Of a stretch of DNA of 64,000 bases, positions 50,257 to 58,929 are shown one piece after another (the first letter of the stretch is position 1; each line of letters begins with the position of its first letter). This DNA is from Mycobacterium sp. E3251 (GTDB lineage: Bacteria > Actinomycetota > Actinomycetes > Mycobacteriales > Mycobacteriaceae), in assembly GCF_001666835.1 (NCBI RefSeq), contig NZ_LZJF01000184.1, forward strand, positions 1 to 64,000. The letters run 5' to 3'. Made by a program: the position numbers and the translations under genes. Under the pieces are notes generated by a model. That model searched no databases. It saw only the letters and a list, made by a program, of their open reading frames with translations, and was not told the DNA's origin.

Positions 50257-51170
50257 CGGCTGGGCGGGAGTGTCGTGAGCAACTGGTTGATCAGGTCTTG
50301 CAGCGTCGCGCGGGTGTCATTCTCCAGTTGTATTTGCTCCTGGACCCACTTGGGGTCGGCGTCACCGATCCTGGCGACACTGTCCGAATTCTTCATGCCA
50401 TTGGCATAGGCCGACAGCCATTGCAAATTTCGTGGCGAGTTGGCCACCACGTACATGTACTCGGCGGGCAGGTTGAGAAAGCCGGGCACGTACATCAGCT
50501 GAGCGATCGGAACAATATGGTCCACGACGACCGCGGGTCGCGAGGGATCGGTCGCCATGCCCGGTATCGGCGCGCCGTTGCGCGCCGGGTCGGGAGTGCC
50601 GACGCTCGGTTTGCTCTGCCCCTGCAGTACCAGATCATCAGGCCAAGGCCCCTTTTGACGCAGCTGCTTGAAGACTGGCTGCATCGGGGGAGCAACCGCT
50701 ACCCCGCCCAGCGAATTCCTGGGCGGCGGGGCAGGCGGCGCATAACCCGGCGGCAGCCCGGCCTTCGCGGCGTTGATCTTGTCGATCCTGTCCTGGGAAG
50801 GTCTCGGCAGCGTTCCATGGTCGGCCAACTTGGCTATGACTGCCGCGCAACTGCTGAGATTCGCTTGCGCCTGACTGCCGCGAGCATTCAGTTGGGCAGC
50901 TTCGGCATCGTAAGCGTCGGCCGCTGCCTGCTCCCTCGGCACGACGAAGTCATGGGGTTGGGCGTTGTGGCGGGCGATCTCGGCATTGACCGAATCGAGG
51001 GCCCGCTGCTGAGACTCACAACCCTGCGGAGGTCCAGGTGCGGCAGCACCGGGCGCTATGGACATCCCACCCGTAAGGCCGAAGAGGAACAGGACCGCGG
51101 CCAGCACGACGACCAGCGACCGGACAGCCGCCGGCAGCGCCACCCGACTCATCGGCTTGTCACGCATCAT
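50253..51170 (-). CDS. Secreted protein with C-terminal HNH-nuclease-like motif
   Basis: 305 residues. The N-terminal Sec signal (LVVVLAAVLFLFGLTGGMSIAPGAAA, about residues 19-44) is followed by Cys51 and a helical segment to Cys108 (possible disulfide), then a Pro-rich linker. Residues ~212-265 read VVVDHIVPIAQLM...NLQWLSAYANGMKNS. Asp217-His218, Asn248, Asn257 and Lys260 follow the DH-x-x-P...N...N..K pattern of HNH nucleases in polymorphic toxins. It is divergent from the GH6 gene. Start ATG 51170; 51152 is possible. Confidence 0.78.
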   Translation of the reverse strand: MMRDKPMSRVALPAAVRSLVVVLAAVLFLFGLTGGMSIAPGAAAPGPPQGCESQQRALDSVNAEIARHNAQPHDFVVPREQAAADAYDAEAAQLNARGSQAQANLSSCAAVIAKLADHGTLPRPSQDRIDKINAAKAGLPPGYAPPAPPPRNSLGGVAVAPPMQPVFKQLRQKGPWPDDLVLQGQSKPSVGTPDPARNGAPIPGMATDPSRPAVVVDHIVPIAQLMYVPGFLNLPAEYMYVVANSPRNLQWLSAYANGMKNSDSVARIGDADPKWVQEQIQLENDTRATLQDLINQLLTTLPPSR

Positions 51171-51329
51171 CTCGATGCGAGGTTACCCATTTTAGGTTCC
51201 CGACCCGCGGTGACGTTCCTGCCGAAGGCTGCGAGCGGTTCGATCGCCGGGTCAAAGTGGTCGGAGTTTGCTGCCATTTCTTCGGCGCCCCTCGACAACG
51301 CCGCGCTATGGGACATCGATTCGCGATCG

Positions 51330-52349
51330 ATGCGTCGAAGCACTACTTTTCCTATCGTGATCTCGTCAGCTGCCAGGACCCTCGCGCGGTGGGTTGCTCC
51401 CGTCCTGACTATCGCGGGCCTTATCAGCATGGGCTCCCTGCACGTTGCTCCAGCTCCGGCGGTGCGCTTGGCCAGCGACGGGGACCCGCTGGCCGGAGCG
51501 CCGTTCTACGTCAATCCGAATTCGGCCGCCATGCGCGCGGCGCAGAGCGCCGATCCGCCGAGTCCCGAGCTGACCGCCATCGCCAACACCCCGCAGGCGT
51601 ACTGGATTGTCCCGGGCTCATCGGCGTCCACCGTCGGGAAATACGTCGGCGACGCGAATGCCGCCGGCGCCATCCCGGTCCTGGCGATCTATGGAATCCC
51701 GCACCGCGATTGCGGCAGCTTCGCCGCGGGCGGCATGGGGTCGGCGGACGACTACCGCGGGTGGATCGACGGCATCGCATCCGGCGTGGGCGCCTCCCGG
51801 GTCGCGGTCGTCCTCGAACCCGACGCGCTCGCTATGGCCGATTGCCTGTCGGCCGATCAGCGCCAAGAACGCTACGACATGATCCGCTACGCGGTCGACA
51901 CACTGACGCGGGATCCCAACGCGGCCGTCTACGTCGATGCCGGTCACTTGCGCTGGCACAGCGCCGAGGACATGGCCGCGAGGCTCAACCAGGCCGGCGT
52001 CGGCCACGCGCGAGGTTTCAGCGTCAACACGGCGAACTTCTTCACCACCGAAGACGAAATCGGCTACGGCGAAGCGATTTCGGGGCTCACAAACGGATCG
52101 CACTATGTGATCGATACGTCACGTAATGGCGCCGGGCCTGCGCCCGACTCCGAGCTCAACTGGTGCAATCCCAGCGGCCGCGCGCTGGGCACCCCGCCGA
52201 CCGCGGCTACGGCCGGGGCGCACGCCGACGCCTACCTGTGGATCAAACGCCCCGGCGAGTCCGACGGGTCATGCGGCAAAGGTGATCCCGCAGCGGGCAC
52301 CTTCGTGAGCCAGTACGCGATCGATCTGGCTCGTAAGGGTGGCCAGTAG
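51330..52349 (+). CDS. celA1: Glycoside hydrolase family 6 protein (CelA1-like secreted cellulase)
   Basis: 339 residues. A signal peptide (about residues 1-40, TLARWVAPVLTIAGLISMGSLHVA) precedes the GH6 domain. Landmarks are IYGIPHRDCGSF, VVLEPDALAMADC (general-acid Asp), GFSVNTANF and YVIDTSRNGAG (second Asp). GH6 enzymes cleave beta-1,4-glucan; in mycobacteria the real substrate may be biofilm cellulose. Start ATG 51330 is in frame; the longer frame to 50298 is antisense to the HNH gene. M. tuberculosis celA1 (Rv0062) lies in the same relative order. Confidence 0.9.
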   Translation: MRRSTTFPIVISSAARTLARWVAPVLTIAGLISMGSLHVAPAPAVRLASDGDPLAGAPFYVNPNSAAMRAAQSADPPSPELTAIANTPQAYWIVPGSSASTVGKYVGDANAAGAIPVLAIYGIPHRDCGSFAAGGMGSADDYRGWIDGIASGVGASRVAVVLEPDALAMADCLSADQRQERYDMIRYAVDTLTRDPNAAVYVDAGHLRWHSAEDMAARLNQAGVGHARGFSVNTANFFTTEDEIGYGEAISGLTNGSHYVIDTSRNGAGPAPDSELNWCNPSGRALGTPPTAATAGAHADAYLWIKRPGESDGSCGKGDPAAGTFVSQYAIDLARKGGQ

Positions 52350-52539
52350 TCGCGAGGCTGCACACGGGCAGGCGCGGCACTCGCGCGTCCGTGCAGCTAC
52401 CGTACGAACGGCTCGCAGAGTGAGGTTCTCAACCCCTAACCACTGACGGTGAACATTCTTGGCGGCAGGTTCAAACCGCCAGCGAGCGTCAATCGCTGGC
52501 GTTACGCTCGGTGAATCAGCCAGGAGATTCGAGTTAGAC

Positions 52540-52842
52540 ATGAGCCATCTTGAGCGTCTCATCGGTGGGTTCATTGCAGCCGTCGCGTTGCTGATCGCCG
52601 CCAGCAACTTCCTCGGGTTACCCACCGCGTCCGCTGATCCGGTCTGCGGTGTGCCGGGAACGCCGCCGTGTGCGGGTCCTAGTCCGTTGACGCCCGAGCA
52701 GCAGTGCGCCTTCATCGCGTGGCGATCGATGATGCCGTGCAACTGGCTTGGGGTGCAAGTGCCCGCGGGCACGCCCGGCAGTTGGGACAACCCGCCAGCA
52801 CCGCCGCCTCCAGCGCCGCCACCACCGCCACCCCAGCCCTGA
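52540..52842 (+). CDS. Small secreted Cys/Pro-rich protein
   Basis: 100 residues. The signal peptide is residues ~1-34 (IGGFIAAVALLIAASNFLGLPTASADP). The mature part has four Cys (VCGVPGTPPCAGP, QQCAFIAW, MPCNWLG), which could form two disulfides, and a terminal Pro run. AGGAGA precedes ATG 52540. Similar small exported proteins occur widely in mycobacteria; function is unknown. Confidence 0.8.
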   Translation: MSHLERLIGGFIAAVALLIAASNFLGLPTASADPVCGVPGTPPCAGPSPLTPEQQCAFIAWRSMMPCNWLGVQVPAGTPGSWDNPPAPPPPAPPPPPPQP

Positions 52843-52860
52843 CCCTCCGCCTGCCGGACG

Positions 52861-53688
52861 TCAGATCTTCAAATAGCCCTTGTCGGCGGGAATTTGGGCG
52901 GCGGTGACCAACGACGAGGCGTCGCTGGCAAGCCAGACCACGATGTCGGAGATCAGGCCGGGTGCCGCCAGTGAGTCCGTCGGCAGCGCGCCCGGCGAGA
53001 AGCTGTGGATGTAATGCGGATGGTCCTGGAATACCTGGTACATCGACAGGTCGTTGCCCATCGGGGTGTCGGTGCCGTACGGGTGCACCGAGTTCACGCG
53101 GATACCGAATTCGCCGAGTTCGATCGCCAGCGAGTTGGTGAGGCCGACCACTCCGAATTTGCTTGCACAGTAGTGTCCGCAGCCCGGGACGGCTTTGATT
53201 CCCGCCGCGGAGCTGATGTTGATGATCGATCCGCCGTTACCGGCCGCGATCATCGGCGGCACAACGGATTTCATGGTGTTCCACAGCCCGGTGAGGTTTG
53301 TGTCGATGATTTCTTGCCATTGCTTGGCCGAAATCTCCCACAGGCGGCCCCAATTCAGCACGCCGGCGTTGGCGACGACGATGTCGAGTCGGCCGAATTG
53401 CTCGATCGCATTCGCCACGACCCGTTGCTGGCCGGCCAAGTCACGCACGTCCACCTCCGCGGCGAGCATTTTGCGCCCCTCGCCTTCCACCAGGCTGACG
53501 GTCTCGGCCAGGTCTTCCGGGAGCGCGGGGGGATAGCCGTTGTGTTCGGCGACGGGCGCGCACGCGTCGATCGCGACGATGTCGGCGCCCGCCCGGGCGA
53601 GGCGGACGCAGTGGGAGCGGCCCTGGCCGCGGGCGGCCCCGGTCACGTAGGCGACTCTGCCGGCTAGCGGCGCGGCGGGATCGGTCAT
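52861..53688 (-). CDS. Mycofactocin-type short-chain dehydrogenase
   Basis: 275 residues. The motif AYVTGAARGQGRSHCVRLARAGADIVAIDAC is the signature of mycofactocin-coupled SDRs, which hold their nicotinamide cofactor tightly and pass electrons to mycofactocin. Also present are VANAG, SSAAG and YCASK (catalytic Tyr and Lys). An insert around residue 46-68 is typical of the group. The alcohol substrate is unknown. Confidence 0.93.
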   Translation of the reverse strand: MTDPAAPLAGRVAYVTGAARGQGRSHCVRLARAGADIVAIDACAPVAEHNGYPPALPEDLAETVSLVEGEGRKMLAAEVDVRDLAGQQRVVANAIEQFGRLDIVVANAGVLNWGRLWEISAKQWQEIIDTNLTGLWNTMKSVVPPMIAAGNGGSIINISSAAGIKAVPGCGHYCASKFGVVGLTNSLAIELGEFGIRVNSVHPYGTDTPMGNDLSMYQVFQDHPHYIHSFSPGALPTDSLAAPGLISDIVVWLASDASSLVTAAQIPADKGYLKI

Positions 53689-53898
53689 GCCGACAACTCC
53701 TTTGAGTACGACGCTGGCTTAAACTGGCCGCCGCGAACAGCCTTCGTCACCGACAGCTTCCAGCGCCATTTGCGCACCTTAGCGACACGTGTTCAAGCTG
53801 GTCAACGCTTCACTGAGCGGCCGACACAAGCGGGCACGTTTTCGATCACCGTGATTGCGATAGGAATGCCCGCGCGGGCGGATTGGTTGGTTGACCTT

Positions 53899-54816
53899 AT
53901 GCCCACCGGAATCATTCTCATGGCCCGCCCTGATGCTGCCAACCTGGTCGACGACGTGATCGGCCAGGCCCGAGAAGCCTACGGACACGGAGTCACCCAG
54001 GTGTGGCTGCCTCAGCAGCAGAACTATGACGCGATCGCGCTAGCGGCGCTCGTCGGGGCTGCCGTGCCCGGCCTGGGCGTGGGAACGTCGGTGGTCCCGA
54101 TCAATCCGCGCCACCCGCTGATCGTCGCTTCGTTGGCGCAAACCGCACAGGCCGCTGCGCACGGCAACTTCAGCCTTGGGCTCGGGCTGGGTGCCCGCCA
54201 GATCGAACGCGAGGCCTTCGGCACCGACTGGTCGAACACCATCACCCGATTGCGGGAGCATCTGACGATCCTCGGGTCGGTGTTCAACAACGCCGCAGTC
54301 GATTTCCACGGCAGCGAACTCAGCGCGAGCCCGACCTGGCCGGTACAGGTTCCGGGCGGGACGCCCATCCCCGTGTATGTGGCGGCGATGGGCCCAAAGG
54401 CGTTGCGGGTCACCGGCGAACTGGCAGACGGAACATTGCCGTATCTGGCCGGGCCCCGGACCATCGGCGAATTCATCGTGCCGGAGATCACGAAGGCGGC
54501 GGCCGATGCGGGTCGCCCCGCGCCGCGCGTCATCGCCGCCGTTCCGGTGCTGTTGTCCGACGATGTCGAGGCCGCCGAGGCCGTCGCCGCGCAACAGCTG
54601 AGCATGTACGAGAGCATCCCGTCGTATCGCAACGTAATCGCCAGGGAAGGAGTCGCCAGCATCACCGAGCTCGCCGCCATCGGACCCGAGGAACGTGTCG
54701 TGCGGCAGCTACGCCGTTATCGCGATGCGGGCGCCACCGACGTGGTGATCAGCCCGATCGACCGCTCAGCGTCTGCGGACCGGGCAGCGTTATGGAGACT
54801 CACCGCCGCGCTGTGA
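53899..54816 (+). CDS. F420-dependent LLM-class oxidoreductase
   Basis: 305 residues from ATG 53899 (MPTGIILMARPDAANLVDDV); in-frame upstream Met codons at 53866 and 53770 are possible. The luciferase-like barrel shows HPLIVASLAQTAQAAAHGNFSLGLGLGARQIEREAFGTDW and PIPVYVAAMGPKALRVTGELADGTLPYL, similar to the F420-binding TIGR03564 group. The substrate is unknown. Confidence 0.9.
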   Translation: MPTGIILMARPDAANLVDDVIGQAREAYGHGVTQVWLPQQQNYDAIALAALVGAAVPGLGVGTSVVPINPRHPLIVASLAQTAQAAAHGNFSLGLGLGARQIEREAFGTDWSNTITRLREHLTILGSVFNNAAVDFHGSELSASPTWPVQVPGGTPIPVYVAAMGPKALRVTGELADGTLPYLAGPRTIGEFIVPEITKAAADAGRPAPRVIAAVPVLLSDDVEAAEAVAAQQLSMYESIPSYRNVIAREGVASITELAAIGPEERVVRQLRRYRDAGATDVVISPIDRSASADRAALWRLTAAL

Positions 54817-54856
54817 ACCGCCACTCGCACCGGCATGGCCGTGCGACGGTTACCGG

Positions 54857-55021
54857 ATGACAAGCGTCACCGTGCCGTCTGTCGCCGCAAGGATTCGAGC
54901 CCACGCCTTGTCCGACGCACCGGAACGATTCGCGCGCGAGGCCGCGCCGTTCGGGGCCATCACGTCGAATCGTCTGAGAGAGCAGGAAATTCGGCAGTGG
55001 GAGGCGCTGCGCCGGAGCTAG
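54857..55021 (+). CDS. Possible small protein (54 residues)
   Basis: A 55-codon frame (ATG to TAG) fills the space between two genes. The peptide MTSVTVPSVAARIRAHALSD continues ERFAREAAPFG and ends QEIRQWEALRRS, with an amphipathic helix-like pattern and few rare codons. It stops 3 bases before the convergent LysR gene ends. No Shine-Dalgarno stands out. It could be a genuine small gene or a fragment of a lost gene. Confidence 0.42.
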   Translation: MTSVTVPSVAARIRAHALSDAPERFAREAAPFGAITSNRLREQEIRQWEALRRS

Positions 55022-55023
55022 GG

Positions 55024-55875
55024 TTAGTCCGCGGCGGCCAGCACGTCACGCACTGCATCGTCGACCGTGCTCAACAATTCGGGATCTATGCCTGCGCGAC
55101 CGCGAACCAGAACCGATGCGTTATTGGCCGGCGGCAGTCCCTCGGCCGGGCACAGCCCGTCGGGCAGCTTGCCGATCGTCGGCAGCAACGCCACTCCGAG
55201 GCCCGACCGTACCGCCGCGTACAGTCCGGACAGATCGCCGCACTCGGCAGCAATTTCATAGGGGATGCCGTGGTTTTCGAGGATGGCGAAGGCCGGCTCA
55301 CGCAAGGTGCACGGCTCGAAAAAGATCACCAGTTGCAGTGGTTCGCGTGCGGGCACGGCCAGCGTCCGCGCCGAAATCCATTGCAGGCGAACGATCCCGG
55401 AGGCGTTGGCGCGGTCCAAGCCCGCCCCGTCGAGCATGATCGCCAAGTCGACCAGCCCGCGTTCGATCGAGTCGGCCAGGGACACGTTGCGGTCCAGTCG
55501 GAAGCGCACCCGCCGGTCGGGAAGCCGATCCCGCAGCACGCCGGTCAGTCCGGACAGCATCACGTCCGCGCCGTGCTCGGTGGCCCCGATCGTCAAAAGC
55601 TTGGGTTCGGTGGCGCTCAGGTCGTCAAGCGCGGTGTCGTGGGCGGCCAGTATCGCGCGAGCGTGTCGCAGCGCCTTCAGGCCAATCTCGGTGAACACGA
55701 TGCCGCGCCCGGAGCGCTGGATCAGCGGCTGGCCGACCACGGTCTCGACTTTCCGCAGGTGCTGGCTTACCGCGGACTGACTCAGATGCAGCGCCGCGGC
55801 GGCGCGGTGAAAACCGCCGCAGTCGGCGACCGCGACGAGGCTGCGCAGCGGCGCGATGTCGAGCACCTGGGTCAT
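55024..55875 (-). CDS. LysR-family transcriptional regulator
   Basis: 283 residues. The N-terminal HTH is LRSLVAVADCGGFHRAAAALHLSQSAVSQHLRKVETVVGQPLIQRSGRGIVFTEIG, standard for LysR proteins. The C-terminal periplasmic-binding-like domain (about 90-283) senses an unknown ligand. It is divergent from the EamA-type exporter gene, the classic LysR arrangement, and the 147-base space between them holds two inverted repeats. Confidence 0.95.
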   Translation of the reverse strand: MTQVLDIAPLRSLVAVADCGGFHRAAAALHLSQSAVSQHLRKVETVVGQPLIQRSGRGIVFTEIGLKALRHARAILAAHDTALDDLSATEPKLLTIGATEHGADVMLSGLTGVLRDRLPDRRVRFRLDRNVSLADSIERGLVDLAIMLDGAGLDRANASGIVRLQWISARTLAVPAREPLQLVIFFEPCTLREPAFAILENHGIPYEIAAECGDLSGLYAAVRSGLGVALLPTIGKLPDGLCPAEGLPPANNASVLVRGRAGIDPELLSTVDDAVRDVLAAAD

Positions 55876-55950
55876 AGCTGCACCATAGTCCGATTAGCAA
55901 ATTCGATCAATCGGCACGTTGTTCAAACGAAATTCAAGACACGAACCGCG

Positions 55951-55988
55951 TTATCGATAAGGCATTGCGATCAATCGTGATCAGCAAT
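55951..55988. promoter_or_regulatory. Inverted repeats in the LysR/EamA divergent promoter
   Basis: TTATCGATAA (55951-55960) is a perfect 10-bp palindrome. Next to it, ATTGC (55964-55968) and GCAAT (55984-55988) flank an inner pair GATCA-N4-TGATC. LysR proteins bind dyads of this sort between divergent genes. Confidence 0.55.
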
Positions 55989-56022
55989 AATCGTTGGACC
56001 GCGGGGGTCGGGCTGGGCCAGC

Positions 56023-57003
56023 ATGGGTCGCATGGACTTGCCCCGGATGCCGCTGACCACCGCGTCGGCGGTGACGTTCTTCTACGCGCTCGGCTATCCC
56101 ATCGGAGTGCTGGCGGTGACCGCCATGGCGCCCATGGCCGCGCTGGTGCTGCGATTCGGTTTGGCCGCAATGATTCTGGCGATCTGGGCCGCGCTGGCCA
56201 AGGCGCCCTGGCCGCGAGGAGCGCAGCTCGGCCACGTCGCGGTGGTCGGCCTGCTCATCCAAGCCGTGCAGTTCTGCTGCCTCTACGAGGCCGTCCAGCT
56301 CGGATCGCCAGCGGTGCTGTGTGCGGTGGTGATCGCGATGAACCCCGTCGCCACGGCCATCCTGGCCGCCGTGTTCTTGCGCGAGCCGCTGGGATGGCAC
56401 CGGGTGGCCGCGCTCGGCTTCGGCGTCATCGCGGTGTTGGCCGCATGCGCGCGAAGGCTTGCGGCCACCCATGGGGTCGATCCGGTCATCGTGCTGCTTG
56501 GGGTTGGGTTGCTTGGGCTTTCGGCCGGCGGCGTCTATCAGCAGCGGTTCTGTGCCGGTGTCGACTTTCGGACGATGAGCGCACTGCAGAATGCGGTCGG
56601 GCTGCTTCCCGCCGCGGCGCTGGCGATGCTGACGCCGTTCACCGTGCACGACGGGCGGCAGGCCGTGATCGCAGTCGCCGGCATGGTGCTGCTGAATGCG
56701 ACGTTGGCGGTGAGCCTCTACGTCCGCGCCATCAATACCCACGGAGCGGGGGCGGTGGCAATGCTGTTCGCCGTAATTCCAGCGGTCGCCGGGGTGCTGT
56801 CGTGGCTCATCCTGGGTCAACGACCGGACGCCGGCGTCGCGGTCGGCCTGGTCTTGGGCGGCTTCGCCTGCTGGCTCAACAGCAGGGCGTCCAGGCCTCG
56901 TCGCGCGACGAAGGAGAGTGCTGAATCCATCCGGACGTGGGAGGGGTCCCCGATAGGCCAGCCGATTCATGCGTCGTGCGGGCCGTCGACGTCGCGAAGG
57001 TAG
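56023..57003 (+). CDS. EamA/DMT-family membrane exporter
   Basis: 326 residues with about ten hydrophobic helices in two EamA repeats. The first repeat includes AVLCAVVIAMNPVATAILAAVFLREPLGWHR, and the second AGAVAMLFAVIPAVAGVLSWLILGQRPDAG, the characteristic end-of-repeat motifs. Drug/metabolite transporters of this type export amino acids or metabolites. It is probably controlled by the divergent LysR. The soluble tail after about residue 290 is unusual and may be nonconserved. Confidence 0.92.
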   Translation: MGRMDLPRMPLTTASAVTFFYALGYPIGVLAVTAMAPMAALVLRFGLAAMILAIWAALAKAPWPRGAQLGHVAVVGLLIQAVQFCCLYEAVQLGSPAVLCAVVIAMNPVATAILAAVFLREPLGWHRVAALGFGVIAVLAACARRLAATHGVDPVIVLLGVGLLGLSAGGVYQQRFCAGVDFRTMSALQNAVGLLPAAALAMLTPFTVHDGRQAVIAVAGMVLLNATLAVSLYVRAINTHGAGAVAMLFAVIPAVAGVLSWLILGQRPDAGVAVGLVLGGFACWLNSRASRPRRATKESAESIRTWEGSPIGQPIHASCGPSTSRR

Positions 57004-57165
57004 CACCCGCTCGGGGCTTCGGATTTGCCGCGATGCCAAGCCATTCGGCCGACCGGGGGTGGCGGGCGGACGGCGGCGATCCGGATTCTCGGCGATGTGG
57101 CAGCCGTCTCCGAGAAGTGGACAGCCATGCGCCCGGCCCCGCACACTGCGGCTACGGTGATCTCT

Positions 57166-58428
57166 ATGACGCCGGCCAGCCGTTCCTCCGCAAAGCCGGT
57201 AAAGCGCCGCCCCAAAGACCGCAAGGCGCAGATCGCCCGGGCCGCCTCAGACGCTTTCAGCGAGCTCGGCTACCACGCGGTCAGCATGGAAAACATCGCC
57301 GCTCGCGTCGGGGTCTCGGCGGCGGCGCTCTACCGGCACTCGCACGGCAAATACGACCTGTTCCGCTCCGCGGTCCTTGAACTCGGGCAGCGGCTCGTAG
57401 ACGCCACGGAGTTCGCCGATCACCTGCCCGACGACGCCGATCCTGGGGAGACGCTACGTGCACTGATCGGATCGCTGATCGACACCGCGATTGTGAACCG
57501 CACCGCGGGGGGACTTTACCGGTGGGAAGGTCGCTACCTGCACGCCGAAGACCAGAGAGTGTTGTCCGAGCAGGTCAAGCTGGTCAACCGGCGTCTGCAG
57601 CGGCCGTTGATCAGCCTCCGGCCCAAACTGCAATCACGGGAGCGTTGGGTGCTCTCGGTGGCGGCGCTGAGTGTCGTCGGCAGCATCACCGACCATCGTT
57701 CCCGGCTGGGCGACGGCGAGATTCGGGCGACGTTGGCCGACATCGCGGCCGCCGTGATGAGGTCCGACGTGCCGGTGCCACCGGCCAGCAGGCCGAAATC
57801 CCAACGGGCAGCGACGATTACGAGCGCGGTCGGTAGCTACGAATTGCTGTTGCACGAATCGGTCCGGTTGTTCAACGAACGGGGGTTCCGCGAAACCGGT
57901 ATGGAGGACATCGCCACGGCTGTGGGCATACCGGTAGCGAGCATCTACCAGTACTTTCCGAGCAAGGCCGCGATACTGGCAGTCGCATACCGGCGCGGCG
58001 CCGACCAAGTCTCCGGTGACCTGTCCACTATTTTGGCCGCAGGCGGTGATCCGGAGCACTCGCTCACGCAGCTGATCGATGCCTTCGTCACGCGTTCGTT
58101 CGCCAACCCAGAATTGGCCCGTGTCTACTACACGGAGCGCAACAACCTGCCCGACACGGACGCGGTACTCCTCTACAACATCAACCGCTCCACCGTCGAG
58201 TCCTGGGCCCGGCTGGCCGTAGCGGCGCGACCCGACCTAACGCTCGGCCGCGCTCGATACGCCGTACACGCTGCGCTCGCACTCGCCGTCGACATCGGCC
58301 AGCTCGTGATGCCCGGCCCGAGCGAGCCCGCACGCATGACGGTGCGCCGCCTGATGGAAATCACGTTGCTTGGCGAATCTGACACAACTCCCCGCAAGGC
58401 CGCTAGGGGCGGGACGCAACGCCGCTGA
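57166..58428 (+). CDS. Tandem-domain TetR/AcrR-family regulator
   Basis: 420 residues from ATG 57166. Two TetR DNA-binding domains are joined in one chain: RKAQIARAASDAFSELGYHAVSMENIAARVGVSAAALYRHSHGK near the N-terminus, and LLLHESVRLFNERGFRETGMEDIATAVGIPVASIYQYFPSKAA near residues 225-270, each with its own helical ligand domain. Such fusions act as built-in dimers. Its target is unknown. Confidence 0.92.
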   Translation: MTPASRSSAKPVKRRPKDRKAQIARAASDAFSELGYHAVSMENIAARVGVSAAALYRHSHGKYDLFRSAVLELGQRLVDATEFADHLPDDADPGETLRALIGSLIDTAIVNRTAGGLYRWEGRYLHAEDQRVLSEQVKLVNRRLQRPLISLRPKLQSRERWVLSVAALSVVGSITDHRSRLGDGEIRATLADIAAAVMRSDVPVPPASRPKSQRAATITSAVGSYELLLHESVRLFNERGFRETGMEDIATAVGIPVASIYQYFPSKAAILAVAYRRGADQVSGDLSTILAAGGDPEHSLTQLIDAFVTRSFANPELARVYYTERNNLPDTDAVLLYNINRSTVESWARLAVAARPDLTLGRARYAVHAALALAVDIGQLVMPGPSEPARMTVRRLMEITLLGESDTTPRKAARGGTQRR

Positions 58429-58482
58429 GTCCACGGGGATGCACGCCGACTTCAGGTCGGAATGACGCTGCACTTGTTCTGG

Positions 58483-58500
58483 CGTCACTAAAGCGTGACG
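58483..58500. terminator. Inverted repeat after the TetR gene (possible terminator)
   Basis: CGTCAC (58483-58488) and GTGACG (58495-58500) flank TAAAGC. A competing pair CTGGCGT/ACGCCAG (58479-58485 and 58503-58509) also exists. It lies in the 268-base gap after the TetR gene. There is no T run, so it could instead be a regulator site. I see no gene in this gap. Confidence 0.4.
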
Positions 58501-58696
58501 GCACGCCAGGCTGTCCCTAACACCATGCCGCTCAGGAAAACCTCTCGACCGGATGAATGGCTCCATGGCAACGAACGCTACCCAATATCTCGAATCGTGA
58601 TTAACATAGTCGCCATCCGTACCGGGCGTCACGGACTCTCCACCTTGCTCTTGCGCCGACGCGCCCGGGGGAGGTTGCCGCGCGAAAGGCACGCCG

Positions 58697-58921
58697 ATGC
58701 TGCACAGGCTTCGCCAACTACTGGACTACCAGTTGACGATCGCCGAGCTACTGGGCCTGGCCGTCCTGCTGGGCACGCCGTATCTGATCGTGGGCGTGAT
58801 CTGGTCGTCCACCCATACGAGCCATCTACGTGACATGCACGGGATCGATTTGGTGGTGTCCTTTCTCGGCTCAATCGTGTCCTGGCCCGTGCTGCTGTTT
58901 GCCAACGTCTGCATGACGTAA
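58697..58921 (+). CDS. Small membrane protein
   Basis: 74 residues with two hydrophobic helices (AELLGLAVLLGTPYLIVGVIW and LVVSFLGSIVSWPVLLFANV) joined by a polar loop (STHTSHLRDMHG). The next gene, also a membrane protein, starts 9 bases after its stop, so they are likely co-expressed. I do not recognise a family. Confidence 0.75.
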   Translation: MLHRLRQLLDYQLTIAELLGLAVLLGTPYLIVGVIWSSTHTSHLRDMHGIDLVVSFLGSIVSWPVLLFANVCMT

Positions 58922-58929
58922 GAATCGAC

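Noticed and set aside
50298..51329. Upstream extension of the GH6 frame
   Set aside because: It is antisense to the HNH gene; the GH6 signal peptide begins at 51330.
54835..55980. 381-codon plus-strand frame across the LysR gene
   Set aside because: It is the antisense shadow of the LysR gene, which has a clear HTH.
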